Origin: Astragalus membranaceus
Taxonomy: Eukaryota; Streptophyta; Magnoliopsida; Fabales; Fabaceae
Length of the DNA: 64,000 bases
NCBI GenBank assembly: GCA_039519185.1
Contig: CM076848.1
Span: 125,372,371-125,436,370, forward strand
Reading direction: 5' to 3'
A program made the position numbers and the translations under genes. Positions 34,677-44,573 of the stretch are shown piece by piece. The notes beneath the pieces are model-generated. The model made no database searches. It was not told where the DNA came from and saw only the letters and a list, made by a program, of their open reading frames with translations. The stretch's first letter is position 1. The number at the start of each line of letters is the position of its first letter.

Positions 34677-35100
34677 TAAGTTGCTGTTTTGCTGAAAATT
34701 AAGTTGCTGTTTGGCTGAAAGTTAAGTTGCTGTTTTGCTGAAAATTAAGTTGTTGTTTTGCTGAAAATTAAGTTGCTGTTTTGCTGAAAATTAAGTTGCT
34801 GTTTGCTGAAAATTAAGTTGCTGCTTGCTGAAAATTAAGTTGTTGTTTTGCTGAAAATTAAGTTGCTGTTTTGCTGAAAATTTAGTTGCTGTTTGTTGAA
34901 AATTAAGTTGCTGTTTCTAAAAACGATGTTGCTGTTTTGCTGAAAATCAGTGTTGTTGTTTCTAAAAACTATGTTGCTGTTTCGTTGAAAATTAGTGTTG
35001 CCGGTTGCAGAAAACTATTGCTGCTGTTGCTGTAAGCTATTGTTGCTGTTTGCTGTAAATTATTGTTGCTGTTTGCTGTAAACTATTGTTGTTGTTCCAG
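34677..35100 (+). repeat. 24-bp minisatellite in solo LTR (AAGTTGCTGTTTTGCTGAAAATT)
   Basis: About fifteen units that drift towards GTTGCTGTTTGCTGTAAACTATT at the right. A related degenerate array occurs at 63110-63270 inside the last element of the window. Confidence 0.9.
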
Positions 35101-36262
35101 GTTTTGTAAATTGGTGTTGTCATTGGTGTCATAGAATTGTTGTTGGCATTGGCGTTGTAAAATTGTCGTTGTTCCAGGTGTTGTAAACTGTGTCGTCATT
35201 GGTGTTGTAAACTGTGTCGTCATTGGTGTTGTAAATTGTCATTGTTCTCGGTGTTGTAAAATTGTTGTTGCCATTGACGTTGTAAATCTATTGGTGTCCT
35301 TGGTGTCGGTGGTTGTTGATGTTACGGTCAAGTTGTTGGACTGCCCTATAGGTGTTGGTGTTATTGGTGATGATATAACAGGTGATGTGCCTATTTTATT
35401 GGCTAAGGTGATAGGTGATGGGTCTATGACCGTTTGTTGATATTGGTGTTGTTGTGTCACGTAGATGACTATTGTCGTTGATTGTCTCTGGTGCATTATT
35501 CATGGTGTCGCGTACATTTGATATGCATTATTTTGATGATGAAGACTTCGGCCTTTGAGCTATAGGTGATGATGATGATGCTCAAGAACTTGGTGATGAT
35601 ATAGGTGATGATGCCCTTATTGGCTATTTTATTGGTGATGATTGGTACCACATGCATATACCCGTTGGTGTGGGTTGCATCTCATTCATTTACTCATGGC
35701 ATTGGTGATGATTCTTGGTGATTGCAATTTGATGTTGTTGTGAAGCGGTAGATATAGTTGTCGTAACTCTAGCATATTGCCTATCATATATACTATTATA
35801 TTGTTAGGTATCTCACCACTTCTGTTTGAATGTTACCCCTATGCTGGTAACGTGCAGGTGATTGCGAGTGAAGGCATGTCTACCTTCGCTAGACGAGTCG
35901 GTGTCGTAGCTCTGATATGTAGCACTCGGGGGGGGGGGGGGGGGATGAACGCTAGTCTTTATTAGTTGTCCCTGTTATTTGATTGCTGAAGTTTTATGGT
36001 GATGTCATGATTATTCATTTGAACCTTTATTTTATTCCACTGCGTGGTGATAGAGTTACTGTCATGTAGACTGAACAGGTGTTTTGGGGGTTCGTCCCAT
36101 TTATGACATGCTATGTATCGTACTATTTTTAATGGTGAATTTTATTATTGGCGTGTGATGTTTTATTGGTGTAAATGTGGCATCCCTTGTGGGTGTAGTG
36201 AAAAATGTTTTTGAAACTCTGATTTTTGTCAAAAGTTTACCGGGTAGAAAAGGGGTGTTACA

Positions 36263-36780
36263 AGGACGCGTGGCAGGAGGGCGCCTGGCAGGAGGGCGCC
36301 TGGCAGGAGGTCGCCTGGCAAGGAGGGCGCCTGGCAGGAGGGCGCCTGGCAGGAGGGCGCCTGGCAGGAGGTGGTCTGGACGCAAATCCGTCGCAAGGGG
36401 GCAGCCCGCCCTGTGCAACAAGGCGCCCAAGGCACCCATGACGGCACCAAAACCTTGTCTCGCAAAATCTGCTCCACAAGGAGACACACAGCGTATAGGC
36501 ACCCATGAGGGCGCCAAAACCTTGTCTCGCAAAATATGCTCCATGAGGAGACACCCGGCGTATAGGCGCCCTTGGCACCCATGAGGGCGCCTGGCAGGGC
36601 GCCAAGGTCAAAGCAGGCAGCGCCCATGAGAGCGCCTGGCAGGGCGCCAAGGCCAAAGCAGGCAGCACCCATGAGGGCGCCTGGCAGGGCGCCAAGCCGA
36701 AGCAGGCAGCACCCATGAAGGCGCCTGGCAGGGCGCCAAGGCTGGGGCAGGCAGCGACCATGAGGGCGCCTGGCAGTCGT
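36263..36780 (+). repeat. GC-rich minisatellite, right part, of LARD-like element
   Basis: Seven GGCGCCTGGCAGGAG units, then a GACACMCRGCGTATAGGCGCC block in two copies, then GGCGCCTGGCAGGGCGCCAAGGC units. It continues 32815-32932 after the solo LTR. Confidence 0.9.
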
Positions 36781-36865
36781 AACACAGGCAGTGTCCCACT
36801 CGACTTCATAAATCCGGCGAATTGGCGAAAATCCTTCAAGCCAAGACCATCCTCCGGAATAATCT

Positions 36866-36881
36866 CGGCTTGGGGGGCAAC
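36866..36881 (+). other. polypurine tract of LARD-like element
   Basis: CGGCTTGGGGGGCAAC lies directly before the 3' LTR start TGTTCTGG. Confidence 0.7.
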
Positions 36882-37246
36882 TGTTCTGGATTGGACCAAG
36901 AGGTCCATTTAGCAATTCCAGGAGGTGCATTTAGCAATGGATATGGATTGGCCCAATCACTTTGCCCCTTATCCACAACATACAAGCCCAATCACGCTTG
37001 GATGGTTAAGATCAATTTCGCTGATCCGACGATCCACAAATAGGCACGATTTCCTATAAATACCGGCTCACATAGCCATTTACAAGGTACACACTCTTCC
37101 CTTGCAAATTCACTAGCCTATTCTCTTACTGACTTGAGCGTCGGAGTGGCTTTGCAGGTACCCCCTCGGGCGCTCACTGAACTCCTGCCAGGGCAGCAAG
37201 AGACCTACCAACAGCAGCCGACCAAAATATTGCTAGGTACAGAACA
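36882..37246 (+). repeat. 3' LTR of LARD-like element
   Basis: 365 bp, TGTTCTGGATTGG to GGTACAGAACA, followed by target duplication ATTAC. Nearly identical to 14598-14962. Confidence 0.93.
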
Positions 37247-37372
37247 ATTACTTTTATGGGTAAAGCTGTATTTTATATAAACTCTGAAGGCCTAAAGTTT
37301 AGCTGTGAAATGTGGCTACTTAATAATGATTAACTTGATTTTTGTTTTCTTTTTTCTTTTGTGTTGTAGTTT

Positions 37373-37499
37373 GTGAATTTCATAGAAATAATGTTAAAGA
37401 ATATGGATCGCTCCAGAAAAGAAATTTAATATGCACTTTCTGCCTTGATGGAAATACCCTCCCAATACAAGGCAACACTAGAACTTAGTATATTGGGGT
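37373..37499 (+). pseudogene. exon-like captured fragment in CACTA-3, unidentified
   Basis: An acceptor TTGTGTTGTAG and a donor GGG|GTAAGT bracket an exon-sized segment. One frame reads MDRSRKEI, stop, then ALSALMEIPSQYKATLELS. I do not recognise the source gene. It resumes the CACTA-3 cargo after the LARD insertion. Confidence 0.35.
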
Positions 37500-38215
37500 A
37501 AGTAACCATGTCTAATCTTTTCTTATCATCAATGTGAGTGCCTGCTGTATTGGCTATTACAAGCCAAAGGCCTTGGAGATCAAAATTCTCACGCTTGCAT
37601 CATTTCACTTTCAAGTAAATATTGTTAAGAATCGTGTTTCATCCTTCCATGATCTACACTTCATTTTCTTGTATTGTAAATGTTTGTGATTCATGAATCA
37701 ATGGATTTTTCTGCACAGTAACTTTTTTCTACACTTCATAGTCTACACTTCTTTCTCTCAATTGTATATAATCAGTTCTAACAAACTTTGTACAGTAACT
37801 TTTATGAATCAATGGATTTTTCTGCACTTGTAATCAAGATGCAGTTTATTTTGTGCTGCTGTGTTGATACCAAGATTTTTCAATACATTGTTCAATTCTC
37901 TCTTGACTCTTGCACATGAAGCTAGTGACGTAATTACATTATTACCATTCTTAGTGATTACTGAGTAGTGGGATTCTTAGTGACGTAATTACATTATTGT
38001 TCAATTCTTAGTGACGTAATTACATTATTACTATTCTTAGTGAAAAGGTGCAAGTCAATCTTTTTTAATAGTTGAAGTTTTAATGACTACTGAGTAGTGG
38101 GATTCTTGTTTTTGTAGACATTGTTTCTCAATGTAATTTTTTCCATATGGTTCTTTTACAGGGATCCTGTCATTTCCTTTTTGCAAGTTCTAATATAGTT
38201 TCATTGTTCATGCAG

Positions 38216-38353
38216 GTGCTTGTTTACCATGAATATGAAGCTAGAGTTCTTTCCTCAGCATCATTATCATCATTCAAAGATTGTAGTAACTGTGGTGCTA
38301 AGATTGAGAGAGCCATTGGAGGAAACTTTCAATCTTCAACTAAGTTTAGGTAG
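38216..38353 (+). pseudogene. exon-like captured fragment in CACTA-3, unidentified
   Basis: After the acceptor TTCATGCAG the frame reads VLVYHEYEARVLSS then SFKDCSNCGAKIERAIGG before a stop at 38351-38353. The first five residues VLVYH match the start of a known late exon of ketopantoate hydroxymethyltransferase, the gene whose fragment lies just downstream. The remainder does not match it, so the segment may be a chimeric join. The assignment is weak. Confidence 0.35.
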
Positions 38354-38494
38354 CTACTCATCCATGAAATAGTTGTGAGACTTGCACGTGCTAAAGTTGG
38401 TATGATGCATTGTCAAATCTGTAGTGACTTCTGAATGCATTAAATTCATCAGTTTTGTTGTTGTTTTGATAATAAGCAAACAATGGATGAAGTT

Positions 38495-38630
38495 GTTCGG
38501 ATTGTTGCAGCAAAAGCTATTATTGAGGCTGGAATTGACTGTGATAGGGCATGTAGGGCTTACTCCACAAGCCGTTAGTGTTTTAGGGGGATTTAGACCT
38601 CAAGGAAGAAATGTTGCTAGTGCTGTGAAG
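38495..38630 (+). pseudogene. captured exon of ketopantoate hydroxymethyltransferase (PANB-type)
   Basis: The segment reads VRIVAAKAIIEAGI in one frame and then VIGHVGLTPQAVSVLGGFRP followed by QGRNVASAVK in another, ending at donor-like AAG|GTCTAT. These strings match the highly conserved core of plant PANB, the mitochondrial enzyme that makes ketopantoate for pantothenate and CoA. A one-base shift after AGI breaks the frame. Only this one exon is recognised, so it is a transduplicated fragment, not a working gene. It lies between the exon-like pieces and the right subterminal repeats of CACTA-3. Confidence 0.82.
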
Positions 38631-38864
38631 GTCTATCTTTGATGAACAATAATGGAAATGGTACTATTAATAGTGTTAGCTTTTAGTGTTAATTGACTGT
38701 TCTTAGCTTTAATTTGTGTAATGATGTTGTGCATTTTGGTCAAGAAGTGGAAAATTTGATATTTGTTCAAGTTAAGATTATAATGTTGAATTTTGATGTA
38801 ATCTGTGTTTGAATAATTTGTTTAAAATATTGGATTAAAAATGAACAAAATTTAAAAAGAAACT

Positions 38865-39182
38865 AGACATTTAGCATCAGTTGTTTTAAACAAGCGATGC
38901 TAAATGTCATTTTTTGTATCAAAAATGACTTTTAGCATCGGTTATTTGGAACAACCGATGCTAAATGTATCAATAAATGACATTTAGCATCAGTTGTTTC
39001 AAACAAGCGATGCTAAATGTCATTTCCAGGACATTTAGCATCGGTTGTTTCAAACAACCGATGCTAAAAGTGACTTTTAGCATCGGTTAAATAACCGATG
39101 CTAAATGTCCCACATTTAGCATCGAGGGAATTAGCATTGTCGGACAACCGATGCTAAGTGTCCAAAACTACCGATGCTAAAT
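38865..39182. repeat. right subterminal repeats of CACTA-3
   Basis: Eight or more copies of ACATTTAGCATCGGTTGTT alternate with AACAACCGATGCTAAATG, the mirror of 13120-13370. The array is cut at 39182 by the Pack-CACTA. Confidence 0.85.
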
Positions 39183-39365
39183 CACTACAAGAAAAACCTG
39201 TTTTAGCTACCAACATTTGTGACGGAGCTTAATCCGTCAGTAATTTGCCACGGATTTGCGACGGCGTGTATAAAAAGTAAGAAGCGGGAAATTTCCCGCC
39301 GACGTTTGCGACAGATTAGAAAACGGTCGCAAATTTGCGACGGAGATCCCGTCACAAGCCCCGTC

Positions 39366-40500
39366 GCAAATCATCTTCACAAAACCCCAATCACGCGTTC
39401 ATACTTCATATCATCACTTCATTCTCCTCCCTCACGCATTCTTCTCCCAAACCCTCACTTCTCTCGAACCCTATCACACACCCACACTCTCTTCTCCCTC
39501 AACCTCCGCCTTCTTCCACCCTCCTCCACCTCCACCTCCTCCGCCGTCTTCTACGCTCCTCCACCCTTCACCTACGACCTCCTCTTCTCTGCTCCCTCTT
39601 TCTCTTCCTCTCCCACCACTCTTCCTTCCTAAAATCGGCCACCACCACCACAAAAACAGGAAAGGTCTTCTTCTTCTTCCTCAAGGGTAAGTTTTCTCTT
39701 CTATTCTACTTCTACTATACTTCTATTTAACACAAAAGCCCTAATTTTTGATTAACACAAAACCCTAATTCTGTTGCATTTAATCTTCTCATCTTCGTTA
39801 CCGGCAAGCCTTATCGTCACCCTAATTCTGTTGCATTTCGTCTTCTCTGCCGTCTTCTTCGCCGCGCGCATGCACGCCATAGTGTGGTGAGTGCTCACGT
39901 TCCTCCCATTCTTGACATCGACGATTTCGAGGTTCGTTTCTAGATTTCATAGTTTCATTTCTTCATTTCATTTTCGAAATTAAAATGAAATCAAATCAAA
40001 TTATGTTGTTGTTGTTCGGAACCCCTAAATTAGAGGATTTGGAATCGTAACCGAAGGTGACTCTATGGATTGAAGAGGTGCCTGGTTCGGTTGTATGTCA
40101 TATGTATATGCATTAGTAGGTCTTGAGGCCATATATGACCAACTGATTATAATCCGTTTTCTTTGAATGAATGAAATAGAGTTAGGCCAGTTATATAATT
40201 ATTTAAGCCTTTTGTTGCCAGTGGTGGCAGTGGGATATGATTAGGTATCTTGAATGTTGGCTTGTATTGGATTTTATTTTTTGATCTTGTTTATCCCTCT
40301 GCTATGCAATCCTGCACGTTAAGCATGGACTAAGTTTTGCTCCTCAAGGAAACATATGTATGTGTTGTTGCTCATAGTTTATGTGTTTATGAAAAAGTTA
40401 AATGAAAGAACTTTTAAAAAAGTTGAGCTGCAAAACTTGATTTCAAGTTATGAAGGAACTTTTAAAAAAGTTGAGCTGCAAAAGTTGATTTCAAGTTACA
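39366..40500 (+). other. leader-like region of the Pack-CACTA, no gene identified
   Basis: A CT-rich stretch (39380-39700) resembling a plant 5' UTR ends at a donor-like AAGG|GTAAGT (about 39687). It is followed by intron-like AT-rich DNA and a direct duplication (GGAACTTTTAAAAAAGTTGAGCTGCAAAA, 40410-40493). It could drive or lead a transcript of the captured exons. Confidence 0.35.
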
Positions 40501-41112
40501 ATGGCAACCTCCATAGCATCTCAGTTAGAAGCTATTAGATTCTTAACACAAGCTGATTCTGCACCTCTAAAGAGGCCCTTCACTCGCCCTTTCATACTGT
40601 TCGATCCCAAAGAAGCCGCTGACATTGATATTGAAACCATTTTCACCATTGCTCTTCAAGGTCAATTAACTCTTTCAATATCCTCTCATTTTCACGTTGC
40701 TTTTCTATTCAGCTTCAAAGAAAGAAAAGCAGTGGAACATAAAAAAAAACCAGTTAGTGAAATTAAGATGAATGGAGCATATGACATTTGTTGCTACTTT
40801 GTATTCCATTGTTGTATTGATTTTTTGCTACTGTTTCAGGTTTAGAGGTTCTTATTAGCACCAATGAGCATTTTAGGAATTATAAGAACAATTTGTTCAG
40901 TCACCGGAATTATTTGATACGTAGACACAAGTGAGCTCTTTATCTGTTCTTGTGTTGTTAATATGCTATGAATGGACTTTTTGTGGTTTTTGATGTGATT
41001 TTGTTTTGAGCTTTAGGGTTCATGTGTACAACAATGAGGACTTGATTTTGTGTGCATTGCCTTACCACGAGACACATGCATTTGTTTGAATAGTACATAT
41101 ACTTGATACAAG
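40501..41112 (+). pseudogene. captured 5' exons of a UTP10/HEATR1-like (U3 snoRNP) gene
   Basis: Exon 1 (40501-40660) starts MATSIASQLEAIRFLTQADS and contains FDPKEAADIDIETIF. Exon 2 (40840-40930) reads GLEVLISTNEHFRNYKNNLF. Exon 3 (41017-41112) reads VHVYNNEDLILCALPYHETH, then a TGA. GT-AG borders join them in frame. This is the N-terminus of the large HEAT-repeat protein of the small-subunit processome that acts in nucleolar pre-rRNA transcription and processing. In exon 2 the string FSH passes straight to YLIRRHK, so an internal piece of the parent was lost. Fewer than 120 of about 2,000 residues remain. Confidence 0.82.
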
Positions 41113-43434
41113 GTTAGAAATATAGGATTGTTTGTTGTTTTGTTTGGTTGCGATGTGGGTTGCTGGTTAGAGTGGTTTTTGATGTGGGTTTGCATGTGTT
41201 ACAACTTCTGTTAGTTTTTTTGTAGTTGCTATAAATGCATTTAGCTTATTATTATGCAAAAGTAAACCTTCTGTCCTGCTTTTATTGAACTTAAGAAGGC
41301 AATTGATCCTTTTCCATTAAGTTGCAGATTTAAACAAGTAATTCCATTGTGTTGGCAGTTGATGGAGAATTGGGAAGTTAATCAAGGCAATTGAAGCAAC
41401 TTGATCAAGAAATGGTAAGTTCCTCAAAACTAAATTTGTGTTTACACCTAAGCACAAGTTTTATTCTGCATGACTCAGTTTTAATCTGCATAACAGATTT
41501 GTTCATACATGGAGATTTGGGATCTGAAGAGGCGGTGCTCATTCTTAGGTAACTAATTTGGTTTTGGGTTAGTTTTGAATTTGAATTGTGTAGGATTAAT
41601 ATGGTGATGAGTGCTGGTTGATTTTTTCTTGTGAGTCTTGTTCTTGAGGAGACAAAATTAGAGTTCATTTGATAAGTTGACGCATATGGATGTGCTCGAT
41701 GAAGATAAGTGTGTTTGGATTTTTAGAAAGGTTTGAGTGTTTGTTTTTTGTTTGATTTCCTGACATAGTTGGTTCTTGGTGTAGGTATGGGAATCACATT
41801 GTGATGAAGAATAACAGATTATTGGAGTTGCAGGATTTTAATTTCCAAAGGATACATGCACAATTTTGTGTTGGAACTTTGAATTATTCACGTAGCCCAT
41901 CTTTGTGAGTTATGAACTTTGTTGCTTTTGATATTTATAATGAAATAATACTGAATTGAGTTTGGATACTGAGAACTGCAATTTTCATACTATATTAGGA
42001 GTATCTTCAATGCTTTAGGCATCTTCCTCTGTGCATTATAACATTTGCTTATTCTTTTGTCTTGTTTGAATCTGAATTGTCCTTTATGTGCAACCAATTT
42101 GTAAGCCTGAAAATGGAAGCCATGACATATGATTTAGTTTCTTCACACAATCACAAGTTAGAAGACCCTCAAGCTTTTGTGAAGAAAGGGTATATTTTGT
42201 CTTACATCTTCAGAGCCAAATCCAAGAAAGGCATTGGAGTACCTCTCCTTTGAAATGTGATTACCTAAAAAGAATAGTTTCATATCACTAATGATTGTTA
42301 CAAATATGGTTTTGTTTAGTTGTTCGTATTTGGCGTAGAAAACTGACTTTGGTCACTAATGACTGTTACAAATATGCTTTTTATGTTTATCTTCCTGCTC
42401 CAGAGTACACTTTTCTACATATGTTTCGCCTGTTGGGAACTACATTAAGGTAAGACACCTATATTGCTACGTTGAAACAGGGAATCTTTATTTTATTTAT
42501 ACAGCCTTTTAACTATCCTCTTTAGGCGTAAATAACAAATTATGATGCAAATCCTATAAGGAACTTGCAAAAATTTACTTGAAAATAGCTTCAACCTACT
42601 TAACTTCTATTTGTATATTACAGCCCCATAATCACTTAAGGGGAATGGCAAATTTTACAGTGAGTACATGGTGTAGGTAGCATGCAACAAATGTGCAACA
42701 AAGGTGGTTTGCATTTCAACAAACCAATGATCACATAGGTAGTACTTGGCTCTTGATCATCTTCAATTGTCGATTAGCCTTTTTATTCATAATTAGATTA
42801 TTAGCTTACTTAATAGGCTATAATATGCCATTGGTCTTATTTACAATCTTTTCTTTGCTATCTTAATTATATTAATTTATTTGTAACAATATTGATTTCT
42901 TGGCTTTCCAGTGATGCTTATTCTACATCGTGATTCATTCTTGTTTTGTTTTCGATCACTGTTACCCTATCGTTGGATGTCATTGAGGTTAGTTCCAGAG
43001 GCTCTATTTTTAAACTTTGTTATGAAGTAATTCCTATCCTAATCGTTTCAAATTTCTAGGAGCCATTTCAACTTCCTTTTTTTCATTTCAGTGATTCACT
43101 ATCACTAGGAAAAGGTCTCTATTCTTCACCCGAAGGCACTATCTTCTTTGCATATCTAATTGATTAAGGTGTTGGATGGATAGGATAATGCCAGCATGAA
43201 TTTGGAAATTGGTGTGGGATTTTATGCATACCTTCGGGGTGTCTTGTGTTTCCAGAGGAAGATAGGCATATAACTAATATAGAGAGAAAGGTGAGCCTTG
43301 TGCTTATACATACATGTTGTTCACCTTCCATGAATCTGACATACTTGATTCACTTGACCTTTATTATCCTAGTTCACTGCATTATATTATCTCTGTTATC
43401 GTGTTTGTCTGATTTTTAAGATATGATGCCACAG
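41113..43434. other. Pack-CACTA interior, no gene identified
   Basis: AT-rich, intron-like sequence with scattered exon-like pieces (for example MEAMTYDLVSSHNHKLEDPQ at about 42113-42170) that I cannot assign. Part may be further captured gene fragments. Confidence 0.35.
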
Positions 43435-43634
43435 ATTCGACCGGTGTTCAATATCCCCACTGTCATTAAATGGAGTCAAGGATGCTGGATATGAGAAAAT
43501 GACTGTTGTGCAGGCGGCAACTCTTCCAGTAATTCTCACTGCTTAAGTATCATCCTGCCCTCAGTGTTCAAGTTGTGATTGGAGGAACAAGGTTTGCTTT
43601 AGAACAGAAGCGCATGCAAGCAAATCCTTGCCAG
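43435..43634 (+). pseudogene. captured exons of a DEAD-box RNA helicase (RH26/RH31-type)
   Basis: After acceptor CCACAG the frame reads FDRCSISPLSLNGVKDAGYE then KMTVVQAATLPVILT, the Q-motif region of plant DEAD-box helicases. A second piece, KYHPALSVQVVIGGTRFALE then QKRMQANPCQ, corresponds to the segment after motif Ia and ends at donor CCAG|GTAAAT. The stretch between them in the parent, including the Walker A/motif I GKT, is missing, so no ATPase could be made. The match to the RH26/31 group is by these conserved strings. Confidence 0.82.
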
Positions 43635-43853
43635 GTAAATTATTTTTTGTTGTCAGCCAAATAAAAAATTTATTTTGCGTAGCCTTTGGCCTTGTGCACT
43701 TCCATATGTACCCAAAAAATTAAAACCTCCCTGACCAAATAATCAAATTAACAAAGATTCTGAATTATCCCTACCCTACTTAACTGCCGTCTTACTGGGA
43801 CTTCTACATTACATCCATCATTTTGCTATAATAATTGTGTTTCCTTGATGCAG

Positions 43854-44026
43854 TTGCGCCTATATGCTATGCTCACCTGGCTGCAACCCAGATGGGACAA
43901 TTCATGAAATTTGATGATAAGTCAGAGACCTCTTCGAGTCATGGTGGAAGTGGAATTAACGCTTCTCCAGTCCCTCAGCTTCCCAAGTTGGAGGAGAAAG
44001 TGTGCAACTCTATGTTCTTCTGTTGA
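43854..44026 (+). pseudogene. captured last exon of an ARGONAUTE 4-type gene
   Basis: Acceptor TTGATGCAG is followed by an exon reading VAPICYAHLAATQMGQFMKF, then SETSSSHGGSG, VPQLPKLEEK and the terminal NSMFFC with TGA at 44024-44026. This is the end of the PIWI domain and the conserved C-terminus of the AGO4 clade, the Argonautes that load 24-nt siRNAs in RNA-directed DNA methylation. The exon is stop-free and keeps its upstream intron end and a 3'-UTR-like tail. The catalytic DDH residues lie mostly upstream in the parent and are not captured, so it cannot act as an Argonaute. AGO4 rather than AGO6/9 is favoured by the SETSSSHGG block. Confidence 0.9.
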
Positions 44027-44334
44027 GGCTGGTGGCCCCTGTTAAACTCTTTTATGTTTGTTAGATTTTAAGCTTACTGCCTTTTGCACTTTGGTTCACA
44101 TGTTTAATATTTATGATGTGTTTTGCTGGTGGCCTTACTGTGCCAATCTTCAAGAGGGAAAATTGATTGATTTTGATCAGAGTCTATGTTAATTTCATGT
44201 TAGTACTGATTAGTTGAGTCAGATTATGGATATAACTATTAAATAGTATGAATTAGTACTGATTAGTATGTATAGATATAACTATTAAATAGTATTTTGG
44301 AGGTATAATTTAGTTTTTTTTAATTTCTTTTAAA

Positions 44335-44573
44335 ATTTCCGACGGATTTGCGACGAAAAATTGTCAGAGTTTGCGACAACTTTGCCACGGAAATATGCGA
44401 CGGATTTGCGACGACTTTGCGACGGAATATTTGAGACGGGGATTTTCGTCGCAAACACTTTGCGACGAGCTGTTTTGCCACGACTCTTCGTCCGTCGCAA
44501 CTTCTGTCGCAAATTCACATTTGCCACGGAAAAAGGTCCATTTGCGACGGAAATTGCCGTTGCAAATGAGCGA
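44335..44573. repeat. right subterminal repeats of the Pack-CACTA
   Basis: About a dozen TTTGCGACGGA/TCCGTCGCAAA units in both orientations, matching those at 39215-39365. Confidence 0.85.

Larger units (their letters stand above)
32933..36262 (+). mobile_element. solo LTR, 3,330 bp, LTR family T, TSD AGGAC
   Basis: Starts TGTAACACCCCG and ends GGGGTGTTACA, with AGGAC at 32928-32932 and 36263-36267. It shares GTAAGGGTGGG (about 34113), TGGTACCACATGCAT (35643-35657) and CTCTGATATGTAGCACTCGGGG (about 35912) with the LTRs at 6377 and 60690. No internal region is left. It carries its own GGCGCC minisatellite and was inserted into the GGCGCC minisatellite of the LARD. Exon-like open frames near 33345-33740 have no recognisable domain. 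Confidence 0.9.
14598..37246 (+). mobile_element. LARD-like LTR retrotransposon with GC-rich minisatellites, TSD ATTAC, nested in CACTA-3
   Basis: Two 365-bp LTRs (14598-14962, 36882-37246) flank the region, with duplications ATTAC at 14593-14597 and 37247-37251. A PBS (TTGGCGACCACAGTGGGAGA, from 14963) and a polypurine tract (CGGCTTGGGGGGCAAC) are in place. Apart from short gag-like remnants, the internal region carries no protease, RT or integrase, so the element was non-autonomous. Without CACTA-1 and the solo LTR it is about 5.3 kb. It is dominated by tandem repeats. Confidence 0.88.

Noticed and set aside
34291..34695. Overlapping frames of 93-131 residues on both strands
   Set aside because: They are read from a 54-bp tandem repeat inside a solo LTR, whose length is a multiple of three.
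34677..35100. Regular short repeats that could be taken for a CRISPR-like array
   Set aside because: Units are directly adjacent without unique spacers, lie inside an LTR of a plant retrotransposon, and drift gradually in sequence, as minisatellites do.
43854..44026. Possibility that this is the end of a working AGO4 gene
   Set aside because: No other AGO4 exon is found upstream, unrelated gene fragments precede it, and CACTA terminal repeats with a target duplication bracket the whole region.
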